Numbered from the stretch's first letter, positions 8,990 through 18,576 are shown. The stretch is DNA of 64,000 bases from Nocardioides solisilvae (GCF_003194625.1 NZ_QHKX01000003.1:682001-746000); one strand, 5' to 3'. Numbers and translations: made by a program. The notes: generated from the sequence alone by a model not told the origin.

Positions 8990-10069
8990 ATGGGGCTCGT
9001 GACCCAGCCCGGACCTCCAGCCCGCTGCCCCGTCGGCCCCACCGGTGACCCGGGGTGGCTCCTGACCCGGCACGCCGACGTCGTGGCCGCGGCGTCGGAC
9101 CCGGTCACCTTCTCCAGCGCCGTCTCCCGCCACCTGCAGGTCCCCAACGGGCTGGACGGCGAGGAGCACGCCCGCTTCCGCCCCCTGGTCGACTCGTTCT
9201 TCGCCGCCGACCGGATGGCGGCGCTCGAGCCGCTGCTGCGCCCGGTCGCCGCCGCCGCCGTCGCGGCGCTGCCCGTCGGCGTCCCCGTCGACGCGGTCGA
9301 GGACCTCGGTCGGCCCTACGCCGTCCGCGCCACCTGCACGTGGCTCGGCTGGCCCGACGCACTCGAGCCCACCCTGCTGGCCTGGATGGCGGAGAACCAC
9401 GCGGCGACCGCGTCGGGCGACCCGGGCCGCACGGCGGCGGTGGCCGCGCGCTTCGACGAGATCATCCGCTCCCTGACCGAGCCGCGTCGCGCGGCCGGCG
9501 ACGACGCGCCCGACGACGTCACCTCCGAGCTGGTCCGCGCCCGGGTGGAGGGTCGCGCCCTGACCGACGAGGAGGTCGTCTCGGTCCTGCGCAACTGGAC
9601 GGCCGGCGACATCTCCTCGGTGGCGCTCTGCGCCGGCGTGGTCGTGCGCCACCTCGCCGCGCGTCCCGAGGTGCAGCGGCACCTGCGGACCCACCGGGAC
9701 GACGCGGCCGCGCTGGACCGCGCCGTCGACGAGCTGCTGCGGATCGAGGACCCCTTCCTCTTCAACCGCCGCGTCGCCACCCGCGACACCACGATCGGCG
9801 GTGCCCGGATCGCCGCGGGGGAACGCGTGCTGCTCGCCTGGCCGAGCGCCAACCGGGACCCCGACCGCTTCGGCGACCCCGACGCCTTCAGGCCCGACGA
9901 GAACGCCCCACACAACCTGGTCTACGGCACCGGTCCCCACGTGTGCCCCGGCCGGCCCCTGGCCGCGCTCGAGCTGCGGGTCGTGCTCGAGGAGCTCCTC
10001 GACGCCACCGCCCGGGTCGAGCAGGCGCCGACCCCCGACGACCTCGAGTGCGTGGTGCTGCACCCCTGA
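8990..10069 (+). CDS. Cytochrome P450
   Basis: The protein has 359 residues, shorter than the usual about 400 because the N-terminal region is compact. The heme-binding loop YGTGPHVCPGRPLA supplies the axial Cys. The I-helix segment WTAGDISSVAL carries the oxygen-activation acidic residue, although the normal Thr is replaced by Ile-Ser. The ExxR motif is ELLR followed by EDPF. No ferredoxin or reductase gene is adjacent, so electrons must come from elsewhere. The missing I-helix Thr suggests unusual chemistry (for example peroxygenase-like or decarboxylation), which is inference only. Confidence 0.85.
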   Translation: MGLVTQPGPPARCPVGPTGDPGWLLTRHADVVAAASDPVTFSSAVSRHLQVPNGLDGEEHARFRPLVDSFFAADRMAALEPLLRPVAAAAVAALPVGVPVDAVEDLGRPYAVRATCTWLGWPDALEPTLLAWMAENHAATASGDPGRTAAVAARFDEIIRSLTEPRRAAGDDAPDDVTSELVRARVEGRALTDEEVVSVLRNWTAGDISSVALCAGVVVRHLAARPEVQRHLRTHRDDAAALDRAVDELLRIEDPFLFNRRVATRDTTIGGARIAAGERVLLAWPSANRDPDRFGDPDAFRPDENAPHNLVYGTGPHVCPGRPLAALELRVVLEELLDATARVEQAPTPDDLECVVLHP

Positions 10070-10076
10070 GCCGGCC

Positions 10077-10390
10077 TCACCAGCGGTTGTGCACGTCCTC
10101 CGCCCAGCCGACGACGTCCGCCACCCGCACCCAGACGCCCGCGTCGTCACGGACCCTGCCCGACCAGTGCCCGAAGCACTGGTGGGTGCGCGAGGCGAAG
10201 ACCTTGAGGTCGATGACGGAGCGCTTGAGGTGGAACGGCGTGAACGTGAGGTCGACGTCCGTCCCGTGCACCCGCCAGGGCGCGAACCGGTCGTCGCGGT
10301 CGTACTGCCGGACCAGCTCCTCGCTGATCTTGGACAGGTGAGCGGGACGGGCGCGGTGAGCTCGCGCTCGACGACCGGGCGGGCGGGCAC
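10077..10390 (-). pseudogene. DUF2804 gene collapsed by a large internal deletion
   Basis: Starting at GTG 10390, the first codons give an N-terminus typical of DUF2804 proteins (ERELTAPVPL). The frame is then lost. A different frame gives about 85 residues that look like the C-terminal end of the same family: VDLTFTPFHLKRS, HQCFGHWSG and the terminal GWAEDVHNRW. The family is normally well over 300 residues, so almost everything between residue 17 and the last 85 is missing. The junction lies near 10335-10341. It is wedged between the P450 stop and the hotdog gene, and is unlikely to make a functional product. Confidence 0.6.
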
Positions 10391-10393
10391 GCC

Positions 10394-10870
10394 TCAGGCC
10401 TCCGCGCCGGGGTCGAGCCGCCGCACGTAGAGGGTGCGCTCCTGGCGAGCCACCACGGTGCCGTCGTCGGCGACGAGGTCGACCGGGAAGACGCGCAGCA
10501 CGCGCTTGCCCTCGGCCGTCTCCTCCCGCAGCCGCTCGACCTGCTCGACCGGCATCTCGACCCGGGCGGTCACCGGGCCCGTGCCGGGGCGCAGGAAGTC
10601 GATCTCCACGGCCTTGTCCCACACGACGTACGCCGGGCCCAGCTGCTGGGCGGCGAGGATCACGACGAAGGGGTCGATCATCGAGAAGAGCGTGCCGCCG
10701 AAGGCGGTGCCGAAGAAGTTGGCGTTCTCGGGCGTGAGGTCCGCGCGGACGACCGCGCGGGTCCAGTCGGGCGCGATCTCCTCCACGGTGATCCGCTGGG
10801 CCGCGAAGGTCGGCCAGCGGTTGAGGTGCTCGCGCAGCTGGTCCGGGGTCAGGTCACGGGGATCGTCCAC
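10394..10870 (-). CDS. DUF4442 hotdog-fold thioesterase-like protein
   Basis: The protein has 158 residues. NANFFGTAFGGTLFSMIDPF resembles the central hotdog helix region of DUF4442/PaaI-like acyl-CoA thioesterases, and VEIDFLRPGTGPVTARVEMP matches the following strands. The family hydrolyses acyl-CoA thioesters in the cytoplasm. No pathway partner is adjacent. It ends 4 bp before the DUF2804 remnant and starts 31 bp after the ABC permease stop, so it may be the last intact gene of the ABC operon. Confidence 0.8.
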   Translation of the reverse strand: MDDPRDLTPDQLREHLNRWPTFAAQRITVEEIAPDWTRAVVRADLTPENANFFGTAFGGTLFSMIDPFVVILAAQQLGPAYVVWDKAVEIDFLRPGTGPVTARVEMPVEQVERLREETAEGKRVLRVFPVDLVADDGTVVARQERTLYVRRLDPGAEA

Positions 10871-10900
10871 CGGGCCGATCCTGCCACCCGGTGCCCGCGG

Positions 10901-12088
10901 TCACATCGCGCGGGCCAGGCTCCGACGCAGCGACCACGCCCCGAGCAGGAGCAGGACCGTCGCCATCCCGGCGAGCACGCCCAGCTGGGGCAGCACGTCG
11001 ACCAGACCACCGCCGCGGCGCTGGATCTCGGCGAACGCCTCGTAGGCCCAGGCGTGCGGGGTCACGTTCGAGACCGTGCGCATCGTGTCGGGGAAGAGCT
11101 CGCGCGGCAGCATCGAGCCGCCCAGGGCCGCCAGCACCAGTCCCAGCCCGACCCCCGCTCCCGAGGCGGCGCCCTCGTTGCCCAGGAGCGTCCCCAGCAG
11201 GATCGCGGCCCCGGCAGCGACGAGCGAGAAGACGGCGAGCACGAGCAGCGACGGCGCCAGGTTGCCCCACGAGACGCCGAAGAGCACCGAGGTGGCGACC
11301 ATGATGTAGGCGCCCTGGAAGAGGCCGATGGCCCACCGGCCGAGCGTCTGGCCGGCGATCAGCTGGGCGGTCGAGACGGGCCCGGCGAGCATCCGGGCGA
11401 CCACCCCGAGCCGGCGCGCCTGGATCAGGGTCGCGGAGCCGGAGAGGCAGGCGAGGAAGGTGAAGAGGAGCAGCTGCCCGGACGCGCCGAGGTCGAACTG
11501 GCCCAGCCCCTCGAACTGCTGGCTGAGCTCGTCGACGTTCGTGACCTCCAGGTCGGGTGGCTCGACCCCCTCGCGGGCGGTGTCCAGCGCGGCCGCCGCC
11601 CGGTCGGCCGGCACGCCCCGGTCGGTGAGGGCGAGGACCTGCCCGCGGGAGCTGCGGACCGCCTCGGTCGCGGTGCGGACCTGCTGCTCGACGACCTGGG
11701 CGGTGGCCGCGGAGCCGCGCACCACCTCCAGGACGACGGGCTCGCCGGCGTCGTGGGCGGCGCTGGCGGCCTCGGAGACCCGGACGGCGACGTCGAGTCG
11801 GCCGCGGGCGAGCAGCTCGAGGGCCGCGTCCCACTCGGGGTCGCTCACGACCACGTCCTCGTCCTCGAGCTCGGCCACGAGCTGGGTCCGCAGGCCCCCG
11901 TCGGCGCCGGCCACCGCGACCCGTCCCGCGGTGGCGGAGTCGCCGAACTGCGCGCCGATCATCAGCACCAGCAGCAACGGGAAGACGAAGACGAAGAAGA
12001 TGTTGGAGCGGTCGCGGAGGAAGAGCCGCAGCTCCACGCCCGCGACGGTGAGCGCGTTGCGCAGGCCGCCCGCCGCCCCGCCGTTCAC
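10901..12088 (-). CDS. ABC-2 type permease, second subunit
   Basis: The protein has 395 residues. One N-terminal membrane helix (NIFFVFVFPLLLVLMIGAQF) is followed by a long external domain (about 45-190) and five or six C-terminal helices with the ABC-2 pattern (LLLFTFLACLSGSATLIQ, TLGRWAIGLFQGAYIMVATS). The GTG start at 12088 overlaps the stop of the upstream permease as GTGA, which indicates translational coupling. With its paralogue and the ATPase it forms an exporter of the YhgE/Pip or LinearMycin/daunorubicin-resistance style. The substrate is unknown. Confidence 0.85.
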   Translation of the reverse strand: MNGGAAGGLRNALTVAGVELRLFLRDRSNIFFVFVFPLLLVLMIGAQFGDSATAGRVAVAGADGGLRTQLVAELEDEDVVVSDPEWDAALELLARGRLDVAVRVSEAASAAHDAGEPVVLEVVRGSAATAQVVEQQVRTATEAVRSSRGQVLALTDRGVPADRAAAALDTAREGVEPPDLEVTNVDELSQQFEGLGQFDLGASGQLLLFTFLACLSGSATLIQARRLGVVARMLAGPVSTAQLIAGQTLGRWAIGLFQGAYIMVATSVLFGVSWGNLAPSLLVLAVFSLVAAGAAILLGTLLGNEGAASGAGVGLGLVLAALGGSMLPRELFPDTMRTVSNVTPHAWAYEAFAEIQRRGGGLVDVLPQLGVLAGMATVLLLLGAWSLRRSLARAM

Positions 12089-13260
12089 GCCAGCGCTCCC
12101 CGGTCGGGGACGAGGCGCGACAGCACCCACGTCGTGGCGGCGAAGCCGAGCATGATCGCGATGGGGACGCCGAGGTCGGCCACCCCGCCGCCGCCCGACG
12201 TCGTCCCCAGCCCGCGGAGCAGGGCCGCCACCGGGTTGAGGTCGAGGAGCGGCGCGAACCGCCCCGTGGCGCTGACGGGGAAGAACGCCCCGCCACCGAT
12301 CCCGAGCACGACGGCGACGATCGAGGTGGCGATGCCCGCCTGCTCGCTGGTGCGGGCCACGCGGGCGATCAGGAACATCACCGAGGTGGCGGCGGCGACG
12401 ACGCACACCACCAGGAGCGCCACCGCGGGCGGCGAGCCGAAGTCGGCGTCGAAGAAGAAGCTGCCGGCGAGGAGCAGCACGCTCGTCGAGACCACGCCCA
12501 GCACGAAGCTGACCAGCGCCTTGGAGCCCACGATCGTCCACGCCGGGATCGGCATCGAGCGCAGGCGCGCCAGGGTGCCCGTCTCCCGGTCGACCAGCAG
12601 CGAGGTGACCCCGAAGCTGACGGTGAAGAGCAGGAAGAGCCCCGCCTGACCGGCCACGAGCGAGGCCCCGGCGTCGAGCTGCTCGTCGGAGGCCTCGCCC
12701 TGCCGGAGCTCGTACGCCGGCCCGCCGGCCGTCGCCTGCTCGGCCAGGGCCGCGAGCTGGTCGGGCGGGATCCCCTCCGCCAGCCCGGCGCGGGCCGTCA
12801 CCGCCCCCGTGCCGAGCTGGTCGAGAACCCCGTCGACGGCCGAGAGCACCACGTCGGCCTCCAGGCCCGCCTCGTCGCCCCGGACGGCCTCCACGGTGAC
12901 GGCGTCGCCGGTCCGGGCGGCTTCGCCGAAGCCCTCGGGGACGAGCACGGCCAGGGCCGCGTCGCCGTCCTCCACCTGGCGGCGACCGTCGTCGGCGGTG
13001 GTCTCGCGCACCGTGACGTCGAGGCCGTCCATCCCGTCGAGGCTCCGGAGCACCTCGCCGACCACGGCGGCCAGGTCGTCGCCGGCCGGGGCGCTGACGG
13101 CCACGGTGACCGGCTCGATCTCGATGTCGTCGGTGTTGCCGAAGACCAGGTTGAAGACGAACATCAGGGCCAGCGGCACCACGAGGGCGAAGATGAGGAC
13201 CGACCGGTCGCGGATCCGCATCCGCAGGTCGCTGGCGGCGAGGGCGAGGAGCTGTCGCAC
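12085..13260 (-). CDS. ABC-2 type permease, first subunit
   Basis: The protein has 391 residues with the same architecture as the following permease: a first helix (SVLIFALVVPLALMFVFNLV), an external domain (about 40-190), then helices including LFLLFTVSFGVTSLLVD and the family motif RLRSMPIPAWTIVGSKALVS. It starts with GTG 17 bp after the ATPase stop. The pair probably forms a heterodimeric channel. The large external loops are rich in acidic residues. Confidence 0.87.
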   Translation of the reverse strand: MRQLLALAASDLRMRIRDRSVLIFALVVPLALMFVFNLVFGNTDDIEIEPVTVAVSAPAGDDLAAVVGEVLRSLDGMDGLDVTVRETTADDGRRQVEDGDAALAVLVPEGFGEAARTGDAVTVEAVRGDEAGLEADVVLSAVDGVLDQLGTGAVTARAGLAEGIPPDQLAALAEQATAGGPAYELRQGEASDEQLDAGASLVAGQAGLFLLFTVSFGVTSLLVDRETGTLARLRSMPIPAWTIVGSKALVSFVLGVVSTSVLLLAGSFFFDADFGSPPAVALLVVCVVAAATSVMFLIARVARTSEQAGIATSIVAVVLGIGGGAFFPVSATGRFAPLLDLNPVAALLRGLGTTSGGGGVADLGVPIAIMLGFAATTWVLSRLVPDRGALA

Positions 13261-13277
13261 GGTCGGTCCCCTCCCCC

Positions 13278-14240
13278 TCAGTCCCTCAGCGCCTTGCCGG
13301 TCAGGTGCAGGAAGACCGACTCCAGGTCGGGACGGGAGATCTCGACGTCGGCCAGGGTGACCCCCGAGCCCGCGACGGTGCCGACCACGCTCGCCACCAG
13401 GACCGGCGCGTCCCGCACCGTGAGGGTCGCGGTGCGCCGGTCGGCCTCGACTCGCTCCACCCCCTCGAGGGCGCGCAGCCGCTCGGCCGCGGCGGCCAGG
13501 TCACCGCTGCCGCTCAGCCGGATCGTGTCCACGCCGCCGGTCAGGCGGATCAGCTCGTCGCGGGTGCCCTCGGCCTGCAGCCGGCCGGTGTCGATGATCC
13601 CGATCCGGTCGCAGAGCCGCTCGGCCTCCTCCATGTAGTGCGTGGTGTAGAGCACCGCCATCCCGTCGGCCGACAACGCCTCGACCGACTCCAGGATCTG
13701 GTTGCGGGACTGCGGGTCGACCCCGACGGTCGGCTCGTCGAGGATCAGCAGGGTGGGCTGGTGGAGCAGGCCGATCCCGATGTTGAGCCGGCGCTTCATC
13801 CCGCCGGAGTACTCCTTGCTCAGGCTCTTGGCCCGGTCGGCGAGGCCGATCAGCTCCAGCACCTCCTCGACGCGGGCCGAGAGCGCCTTCCCGGAGAGCC
13901 CCTGCAACCGGCCGAAGAGGGTGAGGTTCTCCCGCGCCGAGAGCTCCGGATAGATCGCGAGCTCCTGCGGGACGAGGCCAAGGTGACGCCTCGGCTCCGT
14001 GGTCGCGGGGGTCATCCGTTGGCCCGCCACCTTGACCGTCCCTGAGTCCGCCGCGATGAGTCCGGCGATCATCGAGATCGTCGTCGTCTTCCCCGCGCCG
14101 TTGGGTCCGAGCAGCCCGTAGGTCTCCCCCGGGGCGATCCGGAAGGAGACGCCGTCGACCGCGGTGAGGTCCCCGAACCGGCGGACCAGGGAGTCGACGA
14201 CGAGGACGTCGTGGGCGCTCGGGACGGTGGTCACGTCCAC
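13278..14240 (-). CDS. ABC transporter ATP-binding protein
   Basis: The protein has about 320 residues. Walker A is GPNGAGKTTT, the Q-loop is VPQELAIYPELS, the signature is YSGGMKRRLN, Walker B is LLILDEPTVGVD and the H-loop is YTTHYMEEAE. The C-terminal about 90 residues form the domain found in DrrA/CcmA-type exporter ATPases, ending SVFLHLTGKALRD. I took the GTG at 14240 because upstream codons show no family similarity. A GTG six bases further in is equally possible. It heads a three-gene exporter operon with the two permeases. Confidence 0.9.
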   Translation of the reverse strand: MDVTTVPSAHDVLVVDSLVRRFGDLTAVDGVSFRIAPGETYGLLGPNGAGKTTTISMIAGLIAADSGTVKVAGQRMTPATTEPRRHLGLVPQELAIYPELSARENLTLFGRLQGLSGKALSARVEEVLELIGLADRAKSLSKEYSGGMKRRLNIGIGLLHQPTLLILDEPTVGVDPQSRNQILESVEALSADGMAVLYTTHYMEEAERLCDRIGIIDTGRLQAEGTRDELIRLTGGVDTIRLSGSGDLAAAAERLRALEGVERVEADRRTATLTVRDAPVLVASVVGTVAGSGVTLADVEISRPDLESVFLHLTGKALRD

Positions 14241-14311
14241 GACCCTAGGGGGGCGCGACGCCGCGGTGCCAGCACTCCCGACGCCGCGTCCCGGCAGGCC
14301 GGCGCACGAGC

Positions 14312-14344
14312 CGGGCCCGGCGGAGGCGTGCTCCACCGGGCCCG
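14312..14344 (-). terminator. Strong hairpin after the phosphoesterase gene
   Basis: Arms CGGGCCCGGCGGAG and CTCCACCGGGCCCG (one mismatch) around a 5-nt loop, 17 bp beyond the stop at 14362. A near-identical hairpin follows the dps gene at 19872-19909, so the same terminator sequence is used twice. Confidence 0.7.
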
Positions 14345-14361
14345 ACGTCGTGGGGACCGCG

Positions 14362-17300
14362 TCAGCGCACCCGCAGCCTCACCGTCCGGGCCTTCGCCCG
14401 GGCCACGGTGTCGGAGCCGCGGTAGGTGGCCTGCACCCGCCACGTGCCCCGTGCGAGGCGCGGCAGGCGGAGCACCGCCCGGCCGTCGACCAGGACGGCG
14501 GAGACGCGCCGCGTCCTGCCCTTCGAGCGGAGGACCACCCGGACCTCGCCGTCGGCGGCGACGTCGGCAGCGACCCGGACCCGCAGCCGCGCCCGCTGGG
14601 CGGCCCGCACCTGCCGCTTGACCAGGACCGCCCGGGCCCGCGCGTCCGCCTTGGCCCCCGGCGTCGCCGGGGTCGTGGCGGGCGGCGTGACCGGCGGCGT
14701 CGGCTGCGTGGCCGGCGGCGTGGTGGTCGGCTGCCCGGGCTGGCCGGCGGCGACCACCGTCACCGTGACGGGCTGCGACTCCGACGGCGCCAGGACCTCG
14801 GCGTCGGCAGGGACGAACCGGGCCACCACCGGGTGGACGCCCGGTGCGAGATCGGGCGCGAGCCGCAGCGCGGCCTCCCCGTCGACCACAGGCACGGTGC
14901 CGAGCACCGTGCCGCCCACGACCATCTCGACGGTCCCGGAGACGGGAGCGGTGGCCGAGACCTCCGCGGTGAGCAGCGCCCGGTCCTGCTCCTCGGCGCC
15001 CAAGACCTGGCTGGTCCGGGTCGAGGAGAGGGTGGTGGTCGTCGCGACCACGGGTGCCGCGTCGAGGGAGACCTCGACCGGCACCGAGGTGGCGGTGCGA
15101 CCCGTGCCGTCGGCGACCCGGGCGTACCAGCGCTCGCCGGCGGCCGGGGTCTCGAGCGTCACCGGCATCGTGGTGCCAGCGGCGACCCGGCCCGACGACA
15201 CCTCCGACGACGCCGCGGTCAGGGCCCAGTCGGTCGCGGTGAGCTGCTTGCCGACCAGCAGGTCGACCTTGGCGACGAACTCGTCGTCCTCCGGCCCGTA
15301 GCGGTACGGGTCGCGCATGCCGGGCTCGTCGTAGGTGTAGGCGTCGAACGAGTCCAGGTGCGGGGAGTAGGCGTTGGCCGCCATCAGCTCTGCGTCCACG
15401 TCGAACTGCAGCAACCGCTGAAAGCCGGTGTCGCGGTCGAGCGTGTCTCCGCGCGGCGCCGGCTGGGTGGAGCGGTAGCCCTGGTAGTCGGCGAGCATCT
15501 GCACGACCGTGCGGTGGGTCTCGCCGACGTTGCGGACCGCCACCGTGTCAGCGGCGATCTCGATCGCGTCGGACTGCTCCCCGGTCACCGGGTCGCCGTA
15601 CTTCGTGGCGACCCCGTGGTAGTGGCCGCCGAGCACGAGGAAGACGTTGTCGCTCGGCGCGACCACCTCCGACCACACCCGGTCGCCCCGGGCCGTGACC
15701 CGGTTGTCCAGGTCCTCGATCTCGCCCTGGGTGTCGAGGTAGCTGTGGGTGAGCAGCACGACGTTGTGCTGCGGGTACGCCGCCGCGACCTCGCGCGCCC
15801 AGTCCAGCTGGGCCCGGGTGGGCCGGTAGGGCAGGGAGAGCATCAGGTAGTCGACGCCGCTCTCGGTCACGAAGTCGTAGTGCGCCGAGTTGTCACCGGG
15901 CCGCCACGCAGCGCCGTACCACTCCTCGTCGCGGTAGACCTCGGGCCCGAAGTACTCGTTGTACAACGTGTTGTCGCGGCCCCAGAAGTTGTCGTGGTTG
16001 CCGGGGAGCACCCCGTTGGGGACCTTCGCCTCGTTGAGGAGGTCGTGGATCCGCCGGGCGGCCGTGAACTCCTTGTGGGCGCGGACCGGGTCGGAGTTGG
16101 CGCTGATCCAGTTCTCGATGATGTCGCCGGTGTTGGTCGAGTAGCCGATCTTGCGGGCGTCGGCGTTGGCGACCACCCAGGTGACCATCTTGCGGAAGAC
16201 GTCGCGGAAGCCCTCGGAGAGGAACTGGGTGTCGGTCATGTGGTTGAACGCCCAGTCGTAGTCGGCCGGGTCGGCGAACGCCCGGTCGGTCACGCCGATC
16301 TCGTCGACGAGGCCGCCGGCGACCCGCGGGCCGTCGATCACGAGCACGTGCAGCTCGCCGGCGACCAGGTGCTCGGCCCCCAGCTCGCCGACCAGGGTCA
16401 GGCCGCCGTCGGCGTCGGCCTCGGCGTGCGTGAGCACCTGCCAGGCCGCCCCGTCCCACGCGAGCAGCTGGACGTCGTTGCGGGCCCGGGTGGTGGTGGA
16501 GAAGGTGAACTCGTACCCCTCTGCCGGCACCGACTCCGTCGGCACGGCGAACCGCAGGAACGGGTAGCCGTACCCCTCGGCCCGCACCGAGAGCGAGCCG
16601 AGGTCGCGGAGCCGCCGCTCCCCCGCGACGCTGAGCCGCGCCGGCACCTTGCGGGTGGTCGCGCCGCCCCAGACCCTCGCCCGCGCGAGGTCGAGCGGCG
16701 CGGCCGCGGCCCGCCGCACGACGACGTCGAGCTCGCCGCCGTCGGCGTCGGTCACCTCGACCGAGGCGGTGTAGGCGCCCCCACGGACCCGCGCGCTGGC
16801 CCGGGGCGTGCCCGGGCTGGTCGCCGTGTCGAGCTCGACCGCGTCGGTCTCGCCCGGCAGCGGCACGGTCGGGTCGACGTACGCGACGTCGGCCAGGGTG
16901 CCCGGCGTGCGCTCGGCGACGACGAAGTCCTCCTCGTTGTCACCAGTGGTGCGCGCCCGCTGGTAGGACTCCCCGAGGTCCTGCTTGGCGTAGCCGCGCA
17001 GCTCCGAGCCGATCACGCAGGGGCTGTAGGTGACGGTCTCGTAGACGCCGACGGCGTCGACCATCCGGCCCTCAGGGTCGCGCAGGTACATGCCGTGGGT
17101 GTAGTCGGCCAGGCCGGTGGACCACAGCGCGTCAGCGGCCTCCCGGAGGGCGGCCGGGGCGTTGTCGTCGGCGGCGACGTAGACGTCGCCCGGGGCCAGG
17201 GTCACGTCGCCGAGGTCGGCGACCTGGGTGCCCGCGTTGCCGCGACCCGTGCCCTCGCAGCGGGTTAGCGACCAGCCCTGCAGGTTGACCGGCTGGCCGC

Positions 17301-18576
17301 CGTAGTTGGCCAGCTCGACGAACTCGTCGTTGCCGCCCGCCGGACCGGAGCCGGCGATCTCGGAGAACCGCACGGGGCCGTGCTCGAAGCCCGAGCGGTC
17401 GACGGGCGTGAGCTGCTGCCGGGTCGAGGCGACGAGCGGTGTGCGCTCGGTCGCGAGCAGGAAGTCACGCGCGTTGTCGCCCGTGTCGGCGACGCGGTGG
17501 TAGGCCTCGTCCTGGAGGCTGTTCGCGTCGACGTCCTGAGGTGAGCCGGAGGTGCAGACCGAGTTGCGGTTGGCGTAGAGGCCGACGCGGTCGACGACCT
17601 CGTCGGTCGGCAGCGTCACCATCGCGCCGAAGTCGCGCCAGTGCATGCCGCTGGGGTAGGTCGCGTCGGCCTCGGTGGCGTACCGGCCGCCGGCGTGCGC
17701 GACCAGGTAGGAGCCGCCGGGCTCGATCGTGCCGGCGAGGTTGCCGTTCTGCAGGTACGTCGTGCCGTTCTCGCCGCACCGGTAGAGCTTCCAGCCCGTC
17801 ACGTCGACCGGGTCCTCTGTGGTGTTCGTCAGCTCGACGTACTGGTCGGCCGTGGCGGTCGAGGACTCGTTGGCGACCTCGGTGATCCGCACGCCGTTGT
17901 CGACGACCGGGGTCGGGGCCGGCTCGGTGGCGTTGGGCGCGTCGGGGGTGCGGCCGGCGACCACGAAGTCGCGGGCGACGTCGCCGGTGGTGGCGACCCG
18001 CTGGTGGCTCTGGCCGAGGCGGTGGTCGAGCGGGCGGGCCAGGGCCCGGTCGCTCATCCCGCAGTCGGAGAGCACCGACGGGTGGTAGAACCCGACCCGG
18101 TCGAGCACCTCGTTGCCGGGGGTCTCGAGCAGGGCCCCGAAGCCGAACTCGTGCAGCGTCGCGCCGGTGTCGTCGTAGTCGGCGTCGCGCTTGACCACGG
18201 CCTTGTTCGTGCTGGTCGCCGAGCCGACGGTGTAGGTGTCGCCGGGGGCGAGCACGGTCCCCGCGGGGACGACCTTCTGCGGGCCGTAGAGGTCACCGGT
18301 CTGGCCGCAGCGCAGCACCCGGTAGCCCGAGATGTCGACGGCGGTGCTGCCGAAGTTGCCGATCTCGATGAAGTCGTCGTTGCTGACCCGGTTGGCGTTC
18401 GGGCTCGCCCCGGGTCCGCCGTTGGCGATCTCGCTGATCAGGACGGGACCGCCGGTGACGGGCTCGACGTTGGGGTACGACACGGCACCGGCCGGGGCGG
18501 CGCCGACGAGGAGTCCGCCCAGCACGGCGGCCGAGGTGGCGGCCGCGAGCGCGGCCGTCGGGTGCTTCGTTCTCAC
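14362..18576 (-). CDS. Giant secreted metallophosphoesterase with three lamin-tail domains
   Basis: The protein has 1404 residues with a signal peptide (about 1-31, ending APAGAVSY). Three lamin-tail domains follow (about 43-175, 220-350, 400-535); each starts with an ISEIA/ITEVA strand and ends with a conserved YQR/HRVA..TGDN..DF..A.RTP signature. After a beta-rich linker comes a calcineurin-type phosphoesterase (about 785-1065) with HMTDTQ, NTGDIIEN, PGNHDNFWG, LLTHSYLDT and LGGHYHG. Two Ig-like domains, a Thr/Pro linker (TPPATQPTPPVTPPATTP) and a basic C-terminal beta domain follow. Probable role: extracellular phosphate scavenging while attached to DNA or the cell surface. This is inferred from domain content. 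Confidence 0.88.
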   Translation of the reverse strand: MRTKHPTAALAAATSAAVLGGLLVGAAPAGAVSYPNVEPVTGGPVLISEIANGGPGASPNANRVSNDDFIEIGNFGSTAVDISGYRVLRCGQTGDLYGPQKVVPAGTVLAPGDTYTVGSATSTNKAVVKRDADYDDTGATLHEFGFGALLETPGNEVLDRVGFYHPSVLSDCGMSDRALARPLDHRLGQSHQRVATTGDVARDFVVAGRTPDAPNATEPAPTPVVDNGVRITEVANESSTATADQYVELTNTTEDPVDVTGWKLYRCGENGTTYLQNGNLAGTIEPGGSYLVAHAGGRYATEADATYPSGMHWRDFGAMVTLPTDEVVDRVGLYANRNSVCTSGSPQDVDANSLQDEAYHRVADTGDNARDFLLATERTPLVASTRQQLTPVDRSGFEHGPVRFSEIAGSGPAGGNDEFVELANYGGQPVNLQGWSLTRCEGTGRGNAGTQVADLGDVTLAPGDVYVAADDNAPAALREAADALWSTGLADYTHGMYLRDPEGRMVDAVGVYETVTYSPCVIGSELRGYAKQDLGESYQRARTTGDNEEDFVVAERTPGTLADVAYVDPTVPLPGETDAVELDTATSPGTPRASARVRGGAYTASVEVTDADGGELDVVVRRAAAAPLDLARARVWGGATTRKVPARLSVAGERRLRDLGSLSVRAEGYGYPFLRFAVPTESVPAEGYEFTFSTTTRARNDVQLLAWDGAAWQVLTHAEADADGGLTLVGELGAEHLVAGELHVLVIDGPRVAGGLVDEIGVTDRAFADPADYDWAFNHMTDTQFLSEGFRDVFRKMVTWVVANADARKIGYSTNTGDIIENWISANSDPVRAHKEFTAARRIHDLLNEAKVPNGVLPGNHDNFWGRDNTLYNEYFGPEVYRDEEWYGAAWRPGDNSAHYDFVTESGVDYLMLSLPYRPTRAQLDWAREVAAAYPQHNVVLLTHSYLDTQGEIEDLDNRVTARGDRVWSEVVAPSDNVFLVLGGHYHGVATKYGDPVTGEQSDAIEIAADTVAVRNVGETHRTVVQMLADYQGYRSTQPAPRGDTLDRDTGFQRLLQFDVDAELMAANAYSPHLDSFDAYTYDEPGMRDPYRYGPEDDEFVAKVDLLVGKQLTATDWALTAASSEVSSGRVAAGTTMPVTLETPAAGERWYARVADGTGRTATSVPVEVSLDAAPVVATTTTLSSTRTSQVLGAEEQDRALLTAEVSATAPVSGTVEMVVGGTVLGTVPVVDGEAALRLAPDLAPGVHPVVARFVPADAEVLAPSESQPVTVTVVAAGQPGQPTTTPPATQPTPPVTPPATTPATPGAKADARARAVLVKRQVRAAQRARLRVRVAADVAADGEVRVVLRSKGRTRRVSAVLVDGRAVLRLPRLARGTWRVQATYRGSDTVARAKARTVRLRVR

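Noticed and set aside
14164..17268. Plus-strand frame of about 1030 codons
   Set aside because: Antisense shadow of the phosphoesterase gene.
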